In this document: piece after piece, positions 34,596 to 45,697 of the stretch
Layout of the letters: each line of letters opens with the position of its first letter
Position numbering within the stretch: the first letter of the stretch is position 1
Assembly (NCBI RefSeq): GCF_000471905.2
Contig: NW_006500271.1
Span: forward strand, 182,841 to 246,840
Direction: 5' to 3'
Length of the DNA: 64,000 bases
Source of the DNA: Amborella trichopoda
Taxonomy: Eukaryota > Streptophyta > Magnoliopsida > Amborellales > Amborellaceae
Notes under the pieces: generated by a model
Seen by the model: only the letters and a program-made list of their open reading frames with translations
Told to the model about the DNA's origin: nothing
Database searches by the model: none
Position numbers and translations under genes: made by a program

Positions 34596-36071
34596 TGTTA
34601 TACATCATTTTTTACGTACTTGTATCCCTGGGGCGAATAAGGAGAGAGTAGGTAATAATCTGGTCCCGTCGGAGCCCAGGACGCCGCCACACCACGAGAA
34701 TAATATAGCAACAAGCCCAAAACTGGGCGACCTCTAAAAAGTATCAAAATGGCCTCAAATTCCATGAAAGGGTAGTTTTTAATACCCTAAGGACACCCAC
34801 AAAGTTTCGTCTTGTTTTGAAAAGTTTTGATAAGATCAAGACGAGACTTGGTTTTCAAATCCAATTCCTATCGTGCTGAAAATGAAACCTATAACTATAT
34901 CCATATTTTCTAGGTCTCAAAACAGTATCAGACCATTGTCGTTGGATCTAGAATGTCAAAAAACCCCTAAGTACTAAATTTCAGCCCAAAATTGGAAATG
35001 CTTAAACGGAGACCAAAAAGGAGGAAATTTATTACAAAATGATCGTGATAGTTTCCTCTTCAATTTGTGATCAAAATTAAGGCTTGGAATGTCATAGATC
35101 GTGCTGGATTAGTGTTCGAAGAATCACAAAGTTTATGTAATTGGCCGAATTTTGAGTTCTTCCTTAAAAGTCTATTTCAAGATGATCAAAGGGTATCAAA
35201 ATGTACATAATAGTTCAAGTATCAATTATACGATGATTAATCGCCTGAATTCCCACCGTAAGCATCCGAAAAAGCTCCTGAAGCCTACCAATGGTAAGAG
35301 GCTCCTCATGGAGGGATGGTGAAAAGTGCCTAGGGGTATTTTGATCATTTGGTCCAAAACCATGATTAATATTTTAAATTCATAAAATATGTGTTTTTGA
35401 CAATTTTGGGTGCTTTTTAGCATTCCACCCTTGTTTAGTGGTTGCTTTATATAAAGAAATCAAGTCATTTGTAGAAGTCTCTCTTGAAAACTTGGTCATT
35501 TGGAATAAAATTCTTGAACACTGGGGCATTTGGAGTGAAATTCTTGAGTTCTCAGCTTTGTCTTTTTCTTTGCTTTCAAGTTCAAGACTCAAGATAGGAG
35601 GAGAGAGAAACATTTTCTAGGGAGAGAAAATACATCAAGAACCTTACACTTCCTAGTACCCGAAAATTCCAACACCTTTAGGATTCTCAACTCCATACTC
35701 CCTAGAATTCTTTACTTCCATACACCGTAGAACTCCTAGCTTCCAATTCTACTGCATACACCCTACACCCTACTTTAGCCTAGCCTACTCCCTACCCTAA
35801 ACCATACACTATATGGCACCATACACCATAGTATCTTTGACACCCTAGCTTACCTACTTCATAGCTTATACTATCCACCCTAGTTTCTATACACCACACC
35901 TCAAATTAATCTACCTGAACCATACACCTAAGCCATAGACCCTAGTTGTGACCCACCAAGACCAAGACCCCTCACACTCATGTGCATACAAAGGGACCAA
36001 AGAAGATGTACCTAGGTTCAAGCTCATTCCAGGTTACACCGGGAGGCTGTCCAATTTTCTTTTGGTGATCA
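34596..36071 (+). repeat. Probable LTR of a Tat-type element (G), plus orientation
   Basis: Starts TGTTATAC and ends TGATCA by estimate. Its first 400 bp align by eye in order with the U3 of F: GAATAAGGAGAGAG at about 34640 against 58142, CACAAAGTTTCGT against CCAAGTTTCGT, GCTGAAAATGAAACC against GTTGAAAATGGACTCC. A TATA box (TTTATATAAAG) is at about 35446. The region from about 35630 to 35950 is rich in CATACACC/CCTAG phrases. No partner LTR or internal region is visible, so it is a solo LTR or fragment. Boundaries are uncertain. Confidence 0.45.
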
Positions 36072-37166
36072 CTTTTTTTCTTTTTATTTTGTCTTTTTTA
36101 TCTTATTTAAAGGGAGATATCCATTCTTTGTAAAGACCCGATCAAATATCGATTACAGTGAGACCATGGTCATTGGATGTAGCCATTGGTAGCGAGTTTG
36201 AAGTTGAATTTTGATGAAAGCTCGTTCGACAATCTTGAAATCTCGGGTTTTGGGGAGATTATGTGGGACTCTAGTGGTGCGATACAAATAAAATAAGGGT
36301 TAATTTAATTTTTTATTTTATTATTCTTTTGTTTAATTTCCAAGGAAGAGAGACAAGAACAGTAAAAGTGGGAAGAAAAAAATTTTGGTGCGTGACTGGG
36401 AGGGAAATTTTGGTGTGTGATAGGAAGGAGGACATTTTAGTGTGTGACTGGGAGAAGGTGCGTGAGTTGTGAAGAAAATTTTGGGGATTAAATAGGAACT
36501 AATCTTATGAAGGCAATCTTGGTAGGAGATTTAGTTAGATTTAGAGAGAGATGGATTAAGATAGGAGAAAGATAAGGGATTTAGATATGGAAAAGATCGA
36601 AGATATAGATTGAGAAATAGAGATGGTACGTGGGAGAGAGAAAATGTGAGAGAGAAAAGAGGGAGGAGAGATTAAATTGGAGAAAGTACATAGAAGAGAG
36701 AATTATCCTTGTCATTTTTTTCTTAAGTTTAGTTAAAGGGAGACATCCCTTCTTTGTAAAGATCAGATCAGATATCAATAAGAGTGAGACCCTTGGGTCA
36801 TTGGATCTCGTCATTCGTAGGGACTTTGAAGCTGAATTCTGATAGAAGCTTGTTCAACAATCTTGGACTCTCAGGATTTGGGGGGATTCTGTGGGACTCT
36901 GGTGTTGCGATACCAATAAAATTGTGGTTTTTTTTATTTTTTATTTTATTATTCTATTGTTTAATTTCCAAAGAAGAGAGATAATAATAGTCAAAATGGG
37001 TGGAGGGAAATTTTTGTGCGTGACTAGGAGGAAAATTTTGGCGTGTGATTGGGAGTAGGAAATTTGGGTGTATGACTGGGAGGAAATGCGTGAGTTGTGA
37101 AAACATGTTTGGGATTAGATAGAAACTAATCTTAGAAAGGTAATCTTAGTAGGAGATTTAGTTAGA
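36072..37166. repeat. C array, right block
   Basis: Two further units with exon fragments at about 36165 and 36790 (spacing 625 bp). The unit is cut at 37166, where the truncated 5' LTR of B begins. Confidence 0.8.
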
Positions 37167-38234
37167 TAGCAAATTATGTGGTTTCTTGAACCCTTAGGAC
37201 CACACTTAACCTAGTAAACTCAAATCCATAATTCACACAACCTACCTTGTGAGCCAGAACCAGTCTGCCTGCCCGGAACCCTATAGAAACCATGTTTTGA
37301 CCCAAATTTCTGTAAACGCCATGTTTTACTAAAAAACTCACTAAAAATAGTAAAAAAACCCGTTTTGCCTCAAATTTTCTCTGAGAGCTTCACAAGAGGC
37401 TAAGGAACACAGAAGTGAAACATCCCAATTTGGATCAAATTTGGTGTGTGCAACATGGGGTGTGACGCCCAGGCGACATGACTCGTGCTGCCCAGCCTTG
37501 GGCGACACATGGCGTGCCGCCCAGGTGACACGACCCGTTTCGCCCAGATCTGTACCTCCAAAAAAGCTTTTTTGGCTAGGGGAATTTGTTTTTTGTGGGA
37601 GGATATCCTTCCCAATGTATTTTAACCCCTATAAACCCTCTTTTCATGGTATTTTGGGAAAAGAGAAAGAAAAAGCAAAGATAGAGAATACGATTGAGGA
37701 GAGAGAGAGAAAAAACTAAGAGAGAGAGAGATGGAAACCCTAGAGCTTCAGAGAGATGAGAAACCCTAGAGCTAGCCAATTGGAACTTCAACCCTAAAAC
37801 CTGAGAGAACCTAGAACCATCGATAGGACACAACCATCCTATACTGAAGGGACCTGCTGGCTAATATCCGAATCAAAGAGACAAAAGAGGACCGGTTCTG
37901 ATATGGGTGGGCCCCAAAGAGCTCGACGTTCGGGGTCATCTCGCCTGGTTCGGTATCACTTTCTTCTTTTCTTTTTTTTTATTGTTCTTATTTCGTTAAT
38001 TTACTCTATTTTGGTTAATTTGCATCAAAAATCATATTTTGGATATAGTTTCGATCATGCTAGCCTTGCCACAAATCTGAGAGAAGATCTGTTCTTGGTA
38101 GATCTGGCCTAAGATCTGAATTTGATATGTCCCACTTTCTTTACCATTTTATTTCTTGCATTTTCATTTAGTTTAAGGTGTTAAAATAGAGAGAATCATC
38201 ATTGGAAGATCTGTTTGATTTTTCATCATAAACA
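37167..38234 (+). repeat. 5' LTR of B, lacking its first ~22 bp
   Basis: Aligns with 50735-51826 from GCAAATTATGTGG to ...TAAACA. The 3' LTR begins earlier, with TATAGACACCCC at 50713, which is missing here. A TATA-like CTATAAACC is at 37630-37638. Hairpin modules of the GGCGACACG type lie at 37455-37552. Many differences from the 3' LTR suggest an old insertion. Confidence 0.85.
37455..37552. repeat. Hairpin modules in the B 5' LTR
   Basis: Three successive modules contain GGCGACATG...CGTGCTGCCCAG, GGGCGACAC...CGTGCCGCCCAG and GGTGACACG...CGTTTCGCCCAG. The 3' LTR has the same series at about 51030-51125. Confidence 0.8.
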
Positions 38235-38235
38235 G

Positions 38236-38255
38236 TTTGGCACCCACTGTGGGGC
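38236..38255 (+). promoter_or_regulatory. Primer binding site of B
   Basis: TTTGGCACCCACTGTGGGGC starts two bases after the LTR end (TAAACA). This is the usual position, and the GGCACCCAC.GTGGGG form is common in plant gypsy elements. The tRNA is not assigned. Confidence 0.7.
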
Positions 38256-38383
38256 GTTTCGAGCTTGATCCAAGCGTTACGATTCTTATTTGTTGTTTAT
38301 CACTGTTTTCTATCACAAAAGGTCCCAAGAATATGCAATGACAAGGATCTAGGGTATTTGTGCTCCAAAACCCTGATTTTCCT

Positions 38384-39450
38384 GAGTGACACTAGCCGTG
38401 TCACCTGAGCGACACCACCAATGCCTCCCAGATCCAGGGCGACATTCCTCGTGTTGCCTAAAATCAAAAGTTTCATAATCCTCTGAAAATTTTTAGATCT
38501 GTTTCAGGGACTCTCTTACAACTGTCCACAAAATTTCAGAGACAAATAAAATTTTTAAAATACCAAAAAAATATTTTACTGTTCTATCTACACTATTCTA
38601 CTTTACTCTGTTTTAATTTATTTCATTATAAACAATTTTTTTCATACTTCTTCCAAGTTTAAAGTAGTCTTATTTCACCAATATTAACAAGATAAAAATA
38701 TAAAAAATTGAGCGACCCTGTTTGCCTTGTGTGACACGAGAGGAGCCGCCCAGACGATGCGGGCCGTGCTGCTTAGGTCTAGGGTGACATGCCCTCTGGT
38801 GCCCCCCGTCGCCCTATTCAGAGTTTTTTGAAATTTTGCAGGTTGGGTCCTGGCTCCCTTTTGTGACTATTCACAAAATTTCAGACCTATACCAAAAACG
38901 TTTTTGCTCTATAGAGGTATGTTCTATTTGTTATTCTTCTGTTTCACTTTGTTCTATCTAGTGTTCTTCTGTTTCACTTTGTTTTAATTTTTTTCATCAA
39001 AAATTTTTATTTTTCTACTTCTACAAGTTTTTGTAGACTTATTTCTTCAAGATTGAAAAAATAATAATAATATTAAAATATATTTTTTTTTTTTTGGGCG
39101 ACACGATCTGTGCTGTCCAACCTATAGGTGCAACATGACCCATGCCGCCCAGGTGACACGGCCCTTGCTGCTCTATCACAAAGGTCCCAAAACATTTTTG
39201 GGACCCCACAAGCCTGTTGCAAAGCCTTTTGGCTCCCTGTTGACCAAGTTTTGGCTTAAAATAAATTTTTAAAAAATATAAAAAAATATTTGCTTTAGAT
39301 AAGTCTGTGTTGTTTCTGCCTTTTTTATTTTATTTTATGTTGTTAATTTTGGTTGAAACCATGTTTTCCTTGCTTTCATCATGCTTAGTTTAACTGTGCT
39401 TCATCAAAGTTAAAAGGATAAAAAAAAACCAATCAAAATTTTAAAAAAAT
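38384..39450 (+). repeat. Triplicated ~350-bp segment in the leader of B
   Basis: Three copies (about 38384-38730, 38731-39096, 39097-39450) each begin with hairpin modules (GGYGACACG/CGTGCYGCC). Each continues through a phrase with CACAAAATTTCAG or similar, AT-rich sequence, and a TTTCATCA...TTCTTC stretch. They are strongly diverged from each other. Confidence 0.7.
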
Positions 39451-40084
39451 ACATCGAGGGTTGCTTCCACCCTCTCTGAACTGTGTCCCGTTCGAGTCAC
39501 CCTCGATTTGGGCTGTGCTCGATTTAGCACGGACTGTGTCTGGTTTCATTGTTCCGACTTTACCTTCTTAGGGGTAGCTTACCCTTCCATCTATACTGTG
39601 CTTCGAACGAGTTTCACCTCGAAGCACACATCGCTAGGCATGATCAGTGCCGATCGGTCACTTATTCCTTTCTTTTTTGGTGTGCATTGTGTGCTTGAAT
39701 TTATTTTAATTACGTGATTCTTTACACACTCCAAACACACATCGAACCAGGAGGGTTGGGGAAACCAGCAAACAAATATTTTGAAAACCCCCAAAATCCA
39801 CGTTAGCGGCATGAGGGGAACCTAGATTTGAGAGCCGAGGCGGTTAGAATTCAGGTAACTTTAATTGTGAGCGCCCCTCCATAATCCTTTGCCTCAAAGA
39901 TACTCCATGTATAGTAGGACCTAGTGAACATCCTATAACAAAAGTCCAAGACCTATGTGGGGACCTATATCAGCCTAGCCGCATTTTAATAGTTAGGAAC
40001 CCACTCTCAAGCCAAGCCTACCTATAATACTAGGTCAAAAACTTTCATGTTCTTTGCTTGCTTATTTTGTTCATTAATCTTAGA
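39451..40084. other. Leader of B, no gene seen
   Basis: The stretch holds no recognisable coding sequence. The short frames at 39508-39717 and 39591-39812 have no motif. Confidence 0.5.
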
Positions 40085-40740
40085 TCGTCTCATTCCGAAC
40101 CCACTTTTGGTCCGAGCTGAACTCTCTGAGCCCAAGTTTAGGCTTGTACCCAGCTTAGCCCACCGAACCAGGTTTCGCCTTGTTTCGAACGTAGGCCCTC
40201 TTTTAGTCTGAGCCGAAGGCTCGTTCCTAACTCATATTTGATCCAGTTCAAGCCCACACCTGGTCTGATCACCAAAATTCTCTGAGTCCAAGTTCAGGCT
40301 TATAACTACCTAGCCTAGGTTTGAACCAGGTTAGCACCCAGATCCGAACCTAGGCCCCCTCTTGGTCCGAGTTGAAAGCTCGTTCCTAGCTTATCTTTGA
40401 TCCAGTCCAGGTCAATGCCTGGTTTGATCATTAAAACTCTCTGGTTCCAAGTCCAGGCTAGTACCCAGCCTAGCCCATGTCAGAACCAGGTTCACACCCA
40501 GGCCTGAACCTAGGCCCCCTCTTGGTCCAAGCCGAAGGCTCGTTCCTAGTTCAATCTTAATCCAGTCCAGGTCCACATCCGGTCTGAGTTTCAAAAACCT
40601 CTAGGTCCAAGCCCAGGCTTGCACTCAGCTGAGTCTAGGTCCAAACCAGGCTCACACCTCAGTCTGAACCACGATCACCCTTGGTCTGAGCTGAGACTCA
40701 TACACCATCTAGTCTAGATCTTAGTCTAGGTTCTAGCATA
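40085..40740 (+). repeat. ~160-bp tandem repeat in the leader of B (four units)
   Basis: The phrase CTCTGAGYCCAAGTYYAGGCT recurs near 40121, 40272, 40437 and 40596. Between copies come CCTAGGCCCCCTCTTGGTCC and GAAGGCTCGTTCCTAG. Spacings are 151-165 bp. Confidence 0.85.
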
Positions 40741-40942
40741 GGTCTAAGCATAGAGTTGGGCTTACCCTAGTTTAGGGTCCGAACCAGAACCCATTGAGTC
40801 TAGCAAGTCTAGGTTCCAATCTAATCTTAACGTAGGTCTTAGTCAAGGTTTTACCCCTAAAGTTAAGATAGGTTAGCCTTAAATCGTCGAGTTTAGATCT
40901 TACTTAAGTCTAGATTCTAGAACCCCACCAAAGAGAATCACC

Positions 40943-43285
40943 ATGTCAATTATTCAAAGCGACTATGATGATCACTCCACGGCTAACTCTAAGCCTAACC
41001 TTTCTAAACCTAGGGATCAGTATGCTGCAATACCTTGAAATTATCAATAAACCTCAGGTCAATCAATTATCCAGCACCAAAGTCTTCAATTAGAGACAGA
41101 GTCCCAAGCATCCACTTCTAATCCTGAAATTGGTGTGATTCGAAAGGCTGGTTCAGCCTGAAAGACTTTGAATTGTCAAGGGGTCCAACCTGGGGTTGTC
41201 ATGTAAGGGGTCTTAGGAAACCAAAGGAGGAGTAGAGTGGGGGAAGAAATTCATAGAGCATCTTATGTCAATTCCACAACTCAAACCGATATAACTCTGG
41301 GGTGCAGCGGTCTCAAGACCAAGACCCACCTAGGTCTAGGGGATCCAACCCTACCTTGAGTCATCGTAGTATAGCTCATGATGTCCTGAACATTGTACGA
41401 GGTAGAGGTGTCGACCCAAACCGACCCCTAGGCGAGATAGGTGTCCAATCTGCCCTTAAAAGTCTAGTTGACCTACGTTACACTGTTCATGCCCTAGCTT
41501 ACAGGTCGAACCCAAATCAAGTCAATGGCATAGGTCTACCCTTAGCACAACCGAGACAGTCGATTCTTCAATCGGTCCCTCTAGTTCATCCGGTCCAACA
41601 AACCGTGCAATTTTTACAACCGGTGGTGACACCCATGGGTCAGTACACCCCTCAGGCGCAAGTGTATCAAACCACCCCAATGACTGCGACTCATCAATCT
41701 CAGGCCCATGCAAGCCAATGTATACCCCAAATCACGACTCATCAGTCCATGCTTGGGAACCCACCAACCAGTGGGCCTACTATCATGCCGAACACCTAAC
41801 AAGAAGGTACTGTAAAACCGATGCACAATATGCTCGTAAGAATGGGAATGTATGATATTCTACCCCCAAAGGCCTATGTTTAAGAGACCCTTGGAGGTAT
41901 GGAGGACCTTCTCCTGGGATTTGTTATCTCAGAATTTAGAAACAAGTTTAACGGGAAGAGCGATCCCGATACTCACGTCAACACGTATCACCTCTCCGTG
42001 AGAGCTTTGAGAGACAGGCCTAACCAACTGAAGGCCATATTTTCACAAATATTGACCGAGGAGGCCTTGAACTAGCATTGGAGAACAATGTTTGCTCAAC
42101 CACAATCATTCCAGATGAAATGTTCAACCTATTCATCTCTCACTACCGCGGGTCGACACCAAAATCTCTCACCCTGAGGGAGCTCAGTGCAACGGAGAAA
42201 AATCAAGGATAATCCTTCAAGGAATCCATCCGTCGATTCCAAGAGGTGGCAATTCGGGTTGTAGAATGCCCACTGACAGACCCAGCCAAAATCTCCATGG
42301 CCTTAACGAATGCTGCTCTTGAATACATGACCTTTTTAAGCCAAGGCCTTATCCCCCACTCTTTCGACTCCATGATCGAGCAGATGACACGACATGAAAG
42401 GACGAGAGGGACACCCCTCAACACCAAGCTCGACAATAAACCAATAATGACTCCCCAAAATAAGAGCACAAGCAATAACAAGGGGAAGGCTTCCGGTCAG
42501 GTTAATGAAATTGTTGTTAACGGACCAGCTCAAGGTTCAGCCACTCAGCACAACAGTCAAAACCAAAACTGAAGGGGTTCGCTTAGAGCCAATGCTAGAA
42601 ATAATAACGGACGAGAGGATAATTTCACTCCTCTCAAAGACCCACTGAAAAAAGTGCTGGAATTACTTTTGGCAACAAACATGGTTTATCTACCGCCACC
42701 ATCTGAACCACCATTTCAAGTCACGAACAAGAGCAAGTGGTGAAAATGGGATCAAAATCATGCACATGATATCCAAAACTGCGTATCTTCACAAATCCTC
42801 TCCCTAAAAATCTGGTCACAACGACCGAAAAACCAGGAGCTCAAGACAATTCAAAAGAAAATGTTGTCATTCACATGGTTGAGAGTGGAGACGAAGGAGA
42901 AGATCCCTGTCAATTCATATTGGCTTATGATCATCACTTTCAAGAACTTGAAGAAGATCTATATGATCTTCTAAGAGGAAGCCCTTCATCTCCAAACCCA
43001 AACAACTTTCCCAAGTGGGACCAATATGACAAAGATGACACACTAGAGATCGATATGATTAGAACTCATGAAAAGGCGTCATCTCCAAAACAAGGGGCCA
43101 ACACCCTGAAATCTCCCATTACTCTTGCTAGGGCTGACCCTATCGAGCTTCAAGCTGGCGAGGTTGATTCCCTAACCCCAAGAGACCAAGTGTTCAAACC
43201 CATTGAATTAATGGCCAACACTCGCGATGAAAGGACGGGAAACTCCTCAAGAGCAAGACAATCAACAGGGGTTGTAGATCACTAG
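40943..43285 (+). pseudogene. Gag of element B
   Basis: Starts MSIIQSDYDDHSTANSK and soon meets a stop. The clean N-terminal frame is 41302-41799 (SIAHDVLNIVRGRGVDPNRP, LKSLVDLRYTVHA, then a Gln/Pro-rich stretch). The Retrotrans_gag core (about 41880-42200) contains SDPDTHVNTYHLSVRALRDR and TEEALN before a stop. 42246-42572 encodes SQGLIPHSFDSMIEQMTRHE and a basic tail. The zinc motif near 42735 has lost its first Cys (W-stop-KWDQNHAHDIQNC). 42875-43285 is an acidic linker. It is collinear with A gag. Confidence 0.8.
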
Positions 43286-43365
43286 CCAAACGAGGAAATT
43301 CAAGAATCTACAACCACCTATGATCTACCCACTCATCTTAAGAAGATCCAGCTCAGTTCTCCATC

Positions 43366-43893
43366 TTGGAGCTACTTGCCAACTCACTAGCACACAGGGC
43401 CCAGATCGAAAGGGTCCTCGCCAAGACACACATCCCGAGCAACACACAACTAGATGAGTTGTGCAGTATGATCAACCAACTAATGGCACCAATACCAATC
43501 GTGTCCACGGAAGATGACATCCTAGCCAGCATCAATATGGAGAGTGCTTTTCGATAATGGGGCATCCCTAAACATATGTTGTACGAAAACGGTGAAGCAG
43601 ATAGGCAAAGCTCGGATGACTTCGAGCCGTGTCAACTAACTATCATTGTGTATGATGGGACCAAGAGAAACGCTGAAGGCATACTGCCTCTCATACTTAA
43701 GATCGGCCCGGTTGTCCAAGTGATAAGTTTTTATGCCTTAGACATAAAACCTTCATTCAACAAGCTTCTAGGAAGACCGTGGCTGCACCAAAACCTTGTG
43801 GTCGCATCTACGCTCTATCAATGTCTCAAATTTCCAACGAAAAATGGCGTCGCAAAGGTATGCGTTGAACCCCCTTGCTTTTCCCAATCCTAG
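43366..43893 (+). pseudogene. Protease of element B, with a deletion beside the active site
   Basis: 43366-43557 encodes the N-terminal flank. The active-site reading VLFDNGASLNIC is present near 43535-43575 but in a different frame from its neighbours. About 55 bp seen in A just upstream are missing, which caused the shift. 43576-43893 encodes DDFEPCQLTIIVYDGTKRNA and FYALDIKPSFNKLLGRPWLH, the second half with the LGRPW motif. Confidence 0.75.
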
Positions 43894-44716
43894 CATACAT
43901 AATGAGAAGCTAGCCGTAGGGTAGAGCTTGGAGAAATCCCACTCACTTCCTTCGAGCAAGCTGATTGTTGAGGCCGGCGACCCTGATCCTCAAATTTTGC
44001 AAACTTCCGCATCGATGGAGGACATTATCCAATGTCAACTTCGATATGGTTTCGGGTCCCTCGAAGCTTGGCACATGCTCCTCTCCCAAGGCTTCTAACT
44101 AGGGCAAGGAGGTGTAATGGAGGAGATTTCTGAATCACCCCAAGCCAAAACTGAAAATGGGGATCAAAGAGACTCGGGTGTTCTCTCACTTTATTTCAAA
44201 GCCGGATGAAGCCTTCAAGTTATCCAGGCTTTATATCCGAAGGCATTCAAAGCCTCGATCCTCTTGATGCCCGTCCTTCAAAACGGTCAAAGGTGATTCT
44301 TAATTCCCCAACAGGGAATAACTCTTCTTTCACATCTCAGCACACACAAGAACTAGGAATTGAAGACCTTTTCACGAACCTGGATTTGAAGGTATGCACA
44401 ATCGGCTCTAACACAGCCAAGCGTGCTCATCCTCCTACTAAAACTCAGGAGCAAAATTGGTCGATCACTCCTCTATCTCGAGAATCGCTGGAAGCATACC
44501 AGTGGCACCTTCAAGTCCCGGTGCCAAAAAAAGGATAGGCGCATGGTGGCCATCTAACCACCCTGCACGTCCAGTCCTCAACATTTATCTCGCGAGTCCC
44601 ATAAGGGACACCTCTTGTGACACTTTAAAAACTGTGGAAAATTCAAAACATGATAAACTGATAATAATGAAAATGAATTTTCCAAAATAGCGCTCACTCA
44701 AGATAGCCCAATAACA
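43894..44716 (+). pseudogene. Protease-RT linker of element B
   Basis: Frames at 44206-44538 and 44457-44690 encode the Ser/Thr-rich, acidic linker also seen in A (IQSLDPLDARPSKRSKVIL and EAYQWHLQVPVP). No catalytic motif. Confidence 0.55.
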
Positions 44717-45697
44717 GTGCATAATACCCAAGATGATGAATTGGGCGACCAAGGTGAAGATCAAGAGAGTCAAGAGTCTGAAGAAATCTCTCAAGGTGAG
44801 GAACTTACTTCCCATGTTGAGCAATTCAAGAAGAGGTTTGATGGTGTCCCAACGGCTATCATTGAAGCGATGATTGACGTAAACCTAGGAATTGAGAATG
44901 ACCCAAGGTTAACCAAGATTGGAACCTCCTTATCTTGTGAGGAGCGAAACAATGTGATTTCCTTTCTCAAGGAATATCGCGATGTCTTCGCCTGTTCATA
45001 CAATGATGTGCTAGGGCTAGATCCCACATTGGTGCAACATCACCTAATATTCAACGAAGGGCCGAAGCTTGTAAGGCAGAAACTCCGACCTCAAAAGACT
45101 CACCTCGAGCTCAAAATCAAAGACGAAATTGACAAACTGCTCAAGGTGAGGTTCATTACTCCCGTCGAATATTAAGAATGGTTGGCCAACATAGTGGTCG
45201 TACCCAAGAAAGACGGGAGGATCCGAGTGTGTGTCGACTACTGAGACCTCAACAAAGCATGTCCAATGGACAACTTCCCGTTACCAAGCATAGATGCTAT
45301 GGTCGACAACACTGCGGGGCATGAGATGTTGTCATTCATGGATGGCTTCTCGGGTTACAATCAGATCCTCATGGCAGACGAAGACTAAACCAAGACTTCA
45401 TTCATAACGCTATGGGAACCTAGTGTTACAAAGTCATGCCCTTTGGCCTCAAAAATGCAAGAGCAACTAATCAACGAGCAATGACTAGCATCTTCCACGA
45501 TCTAATGCATACCATTATGGAAGACTATGTCGATGACATTCTTGTCAAGTCAAAGACCAAGTCTGATCATCTCACCAACCTGAGAACCATTTTTGAAAGA
45601 CTCCAGAAATATCAACTCAAACTCAATCCACAAAAAAGTGTCTTTGGAGTTGAATCTGGTAAATTACTAGGCTTTATAGTAAGCCAAAGAGTTTGAT
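44717..45697 (+). pseudogene. Reverse transcriptase of element B
   Basis: 44717-45175 is the pre-RT segment (ISFLKEYRDVFACSYNDVLG, VRQKLRPQKTHLELKIKDEI). After a stop the palm continues with WLANIVVVPKKDGRIRVCVD, DLNKACPMDNFPLPSIDA and FMDGFSGYNQI. A frameshift lies near 45420, and 45436-45696 encodes MPFGLKNARATNQRAMTSIF and the intact active site DYVDDILVK. The rest of the connection (about 220 bp in A, RRFISQLADK region) is deleted right after LLGFIVSQR. Confidence 0.85.
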
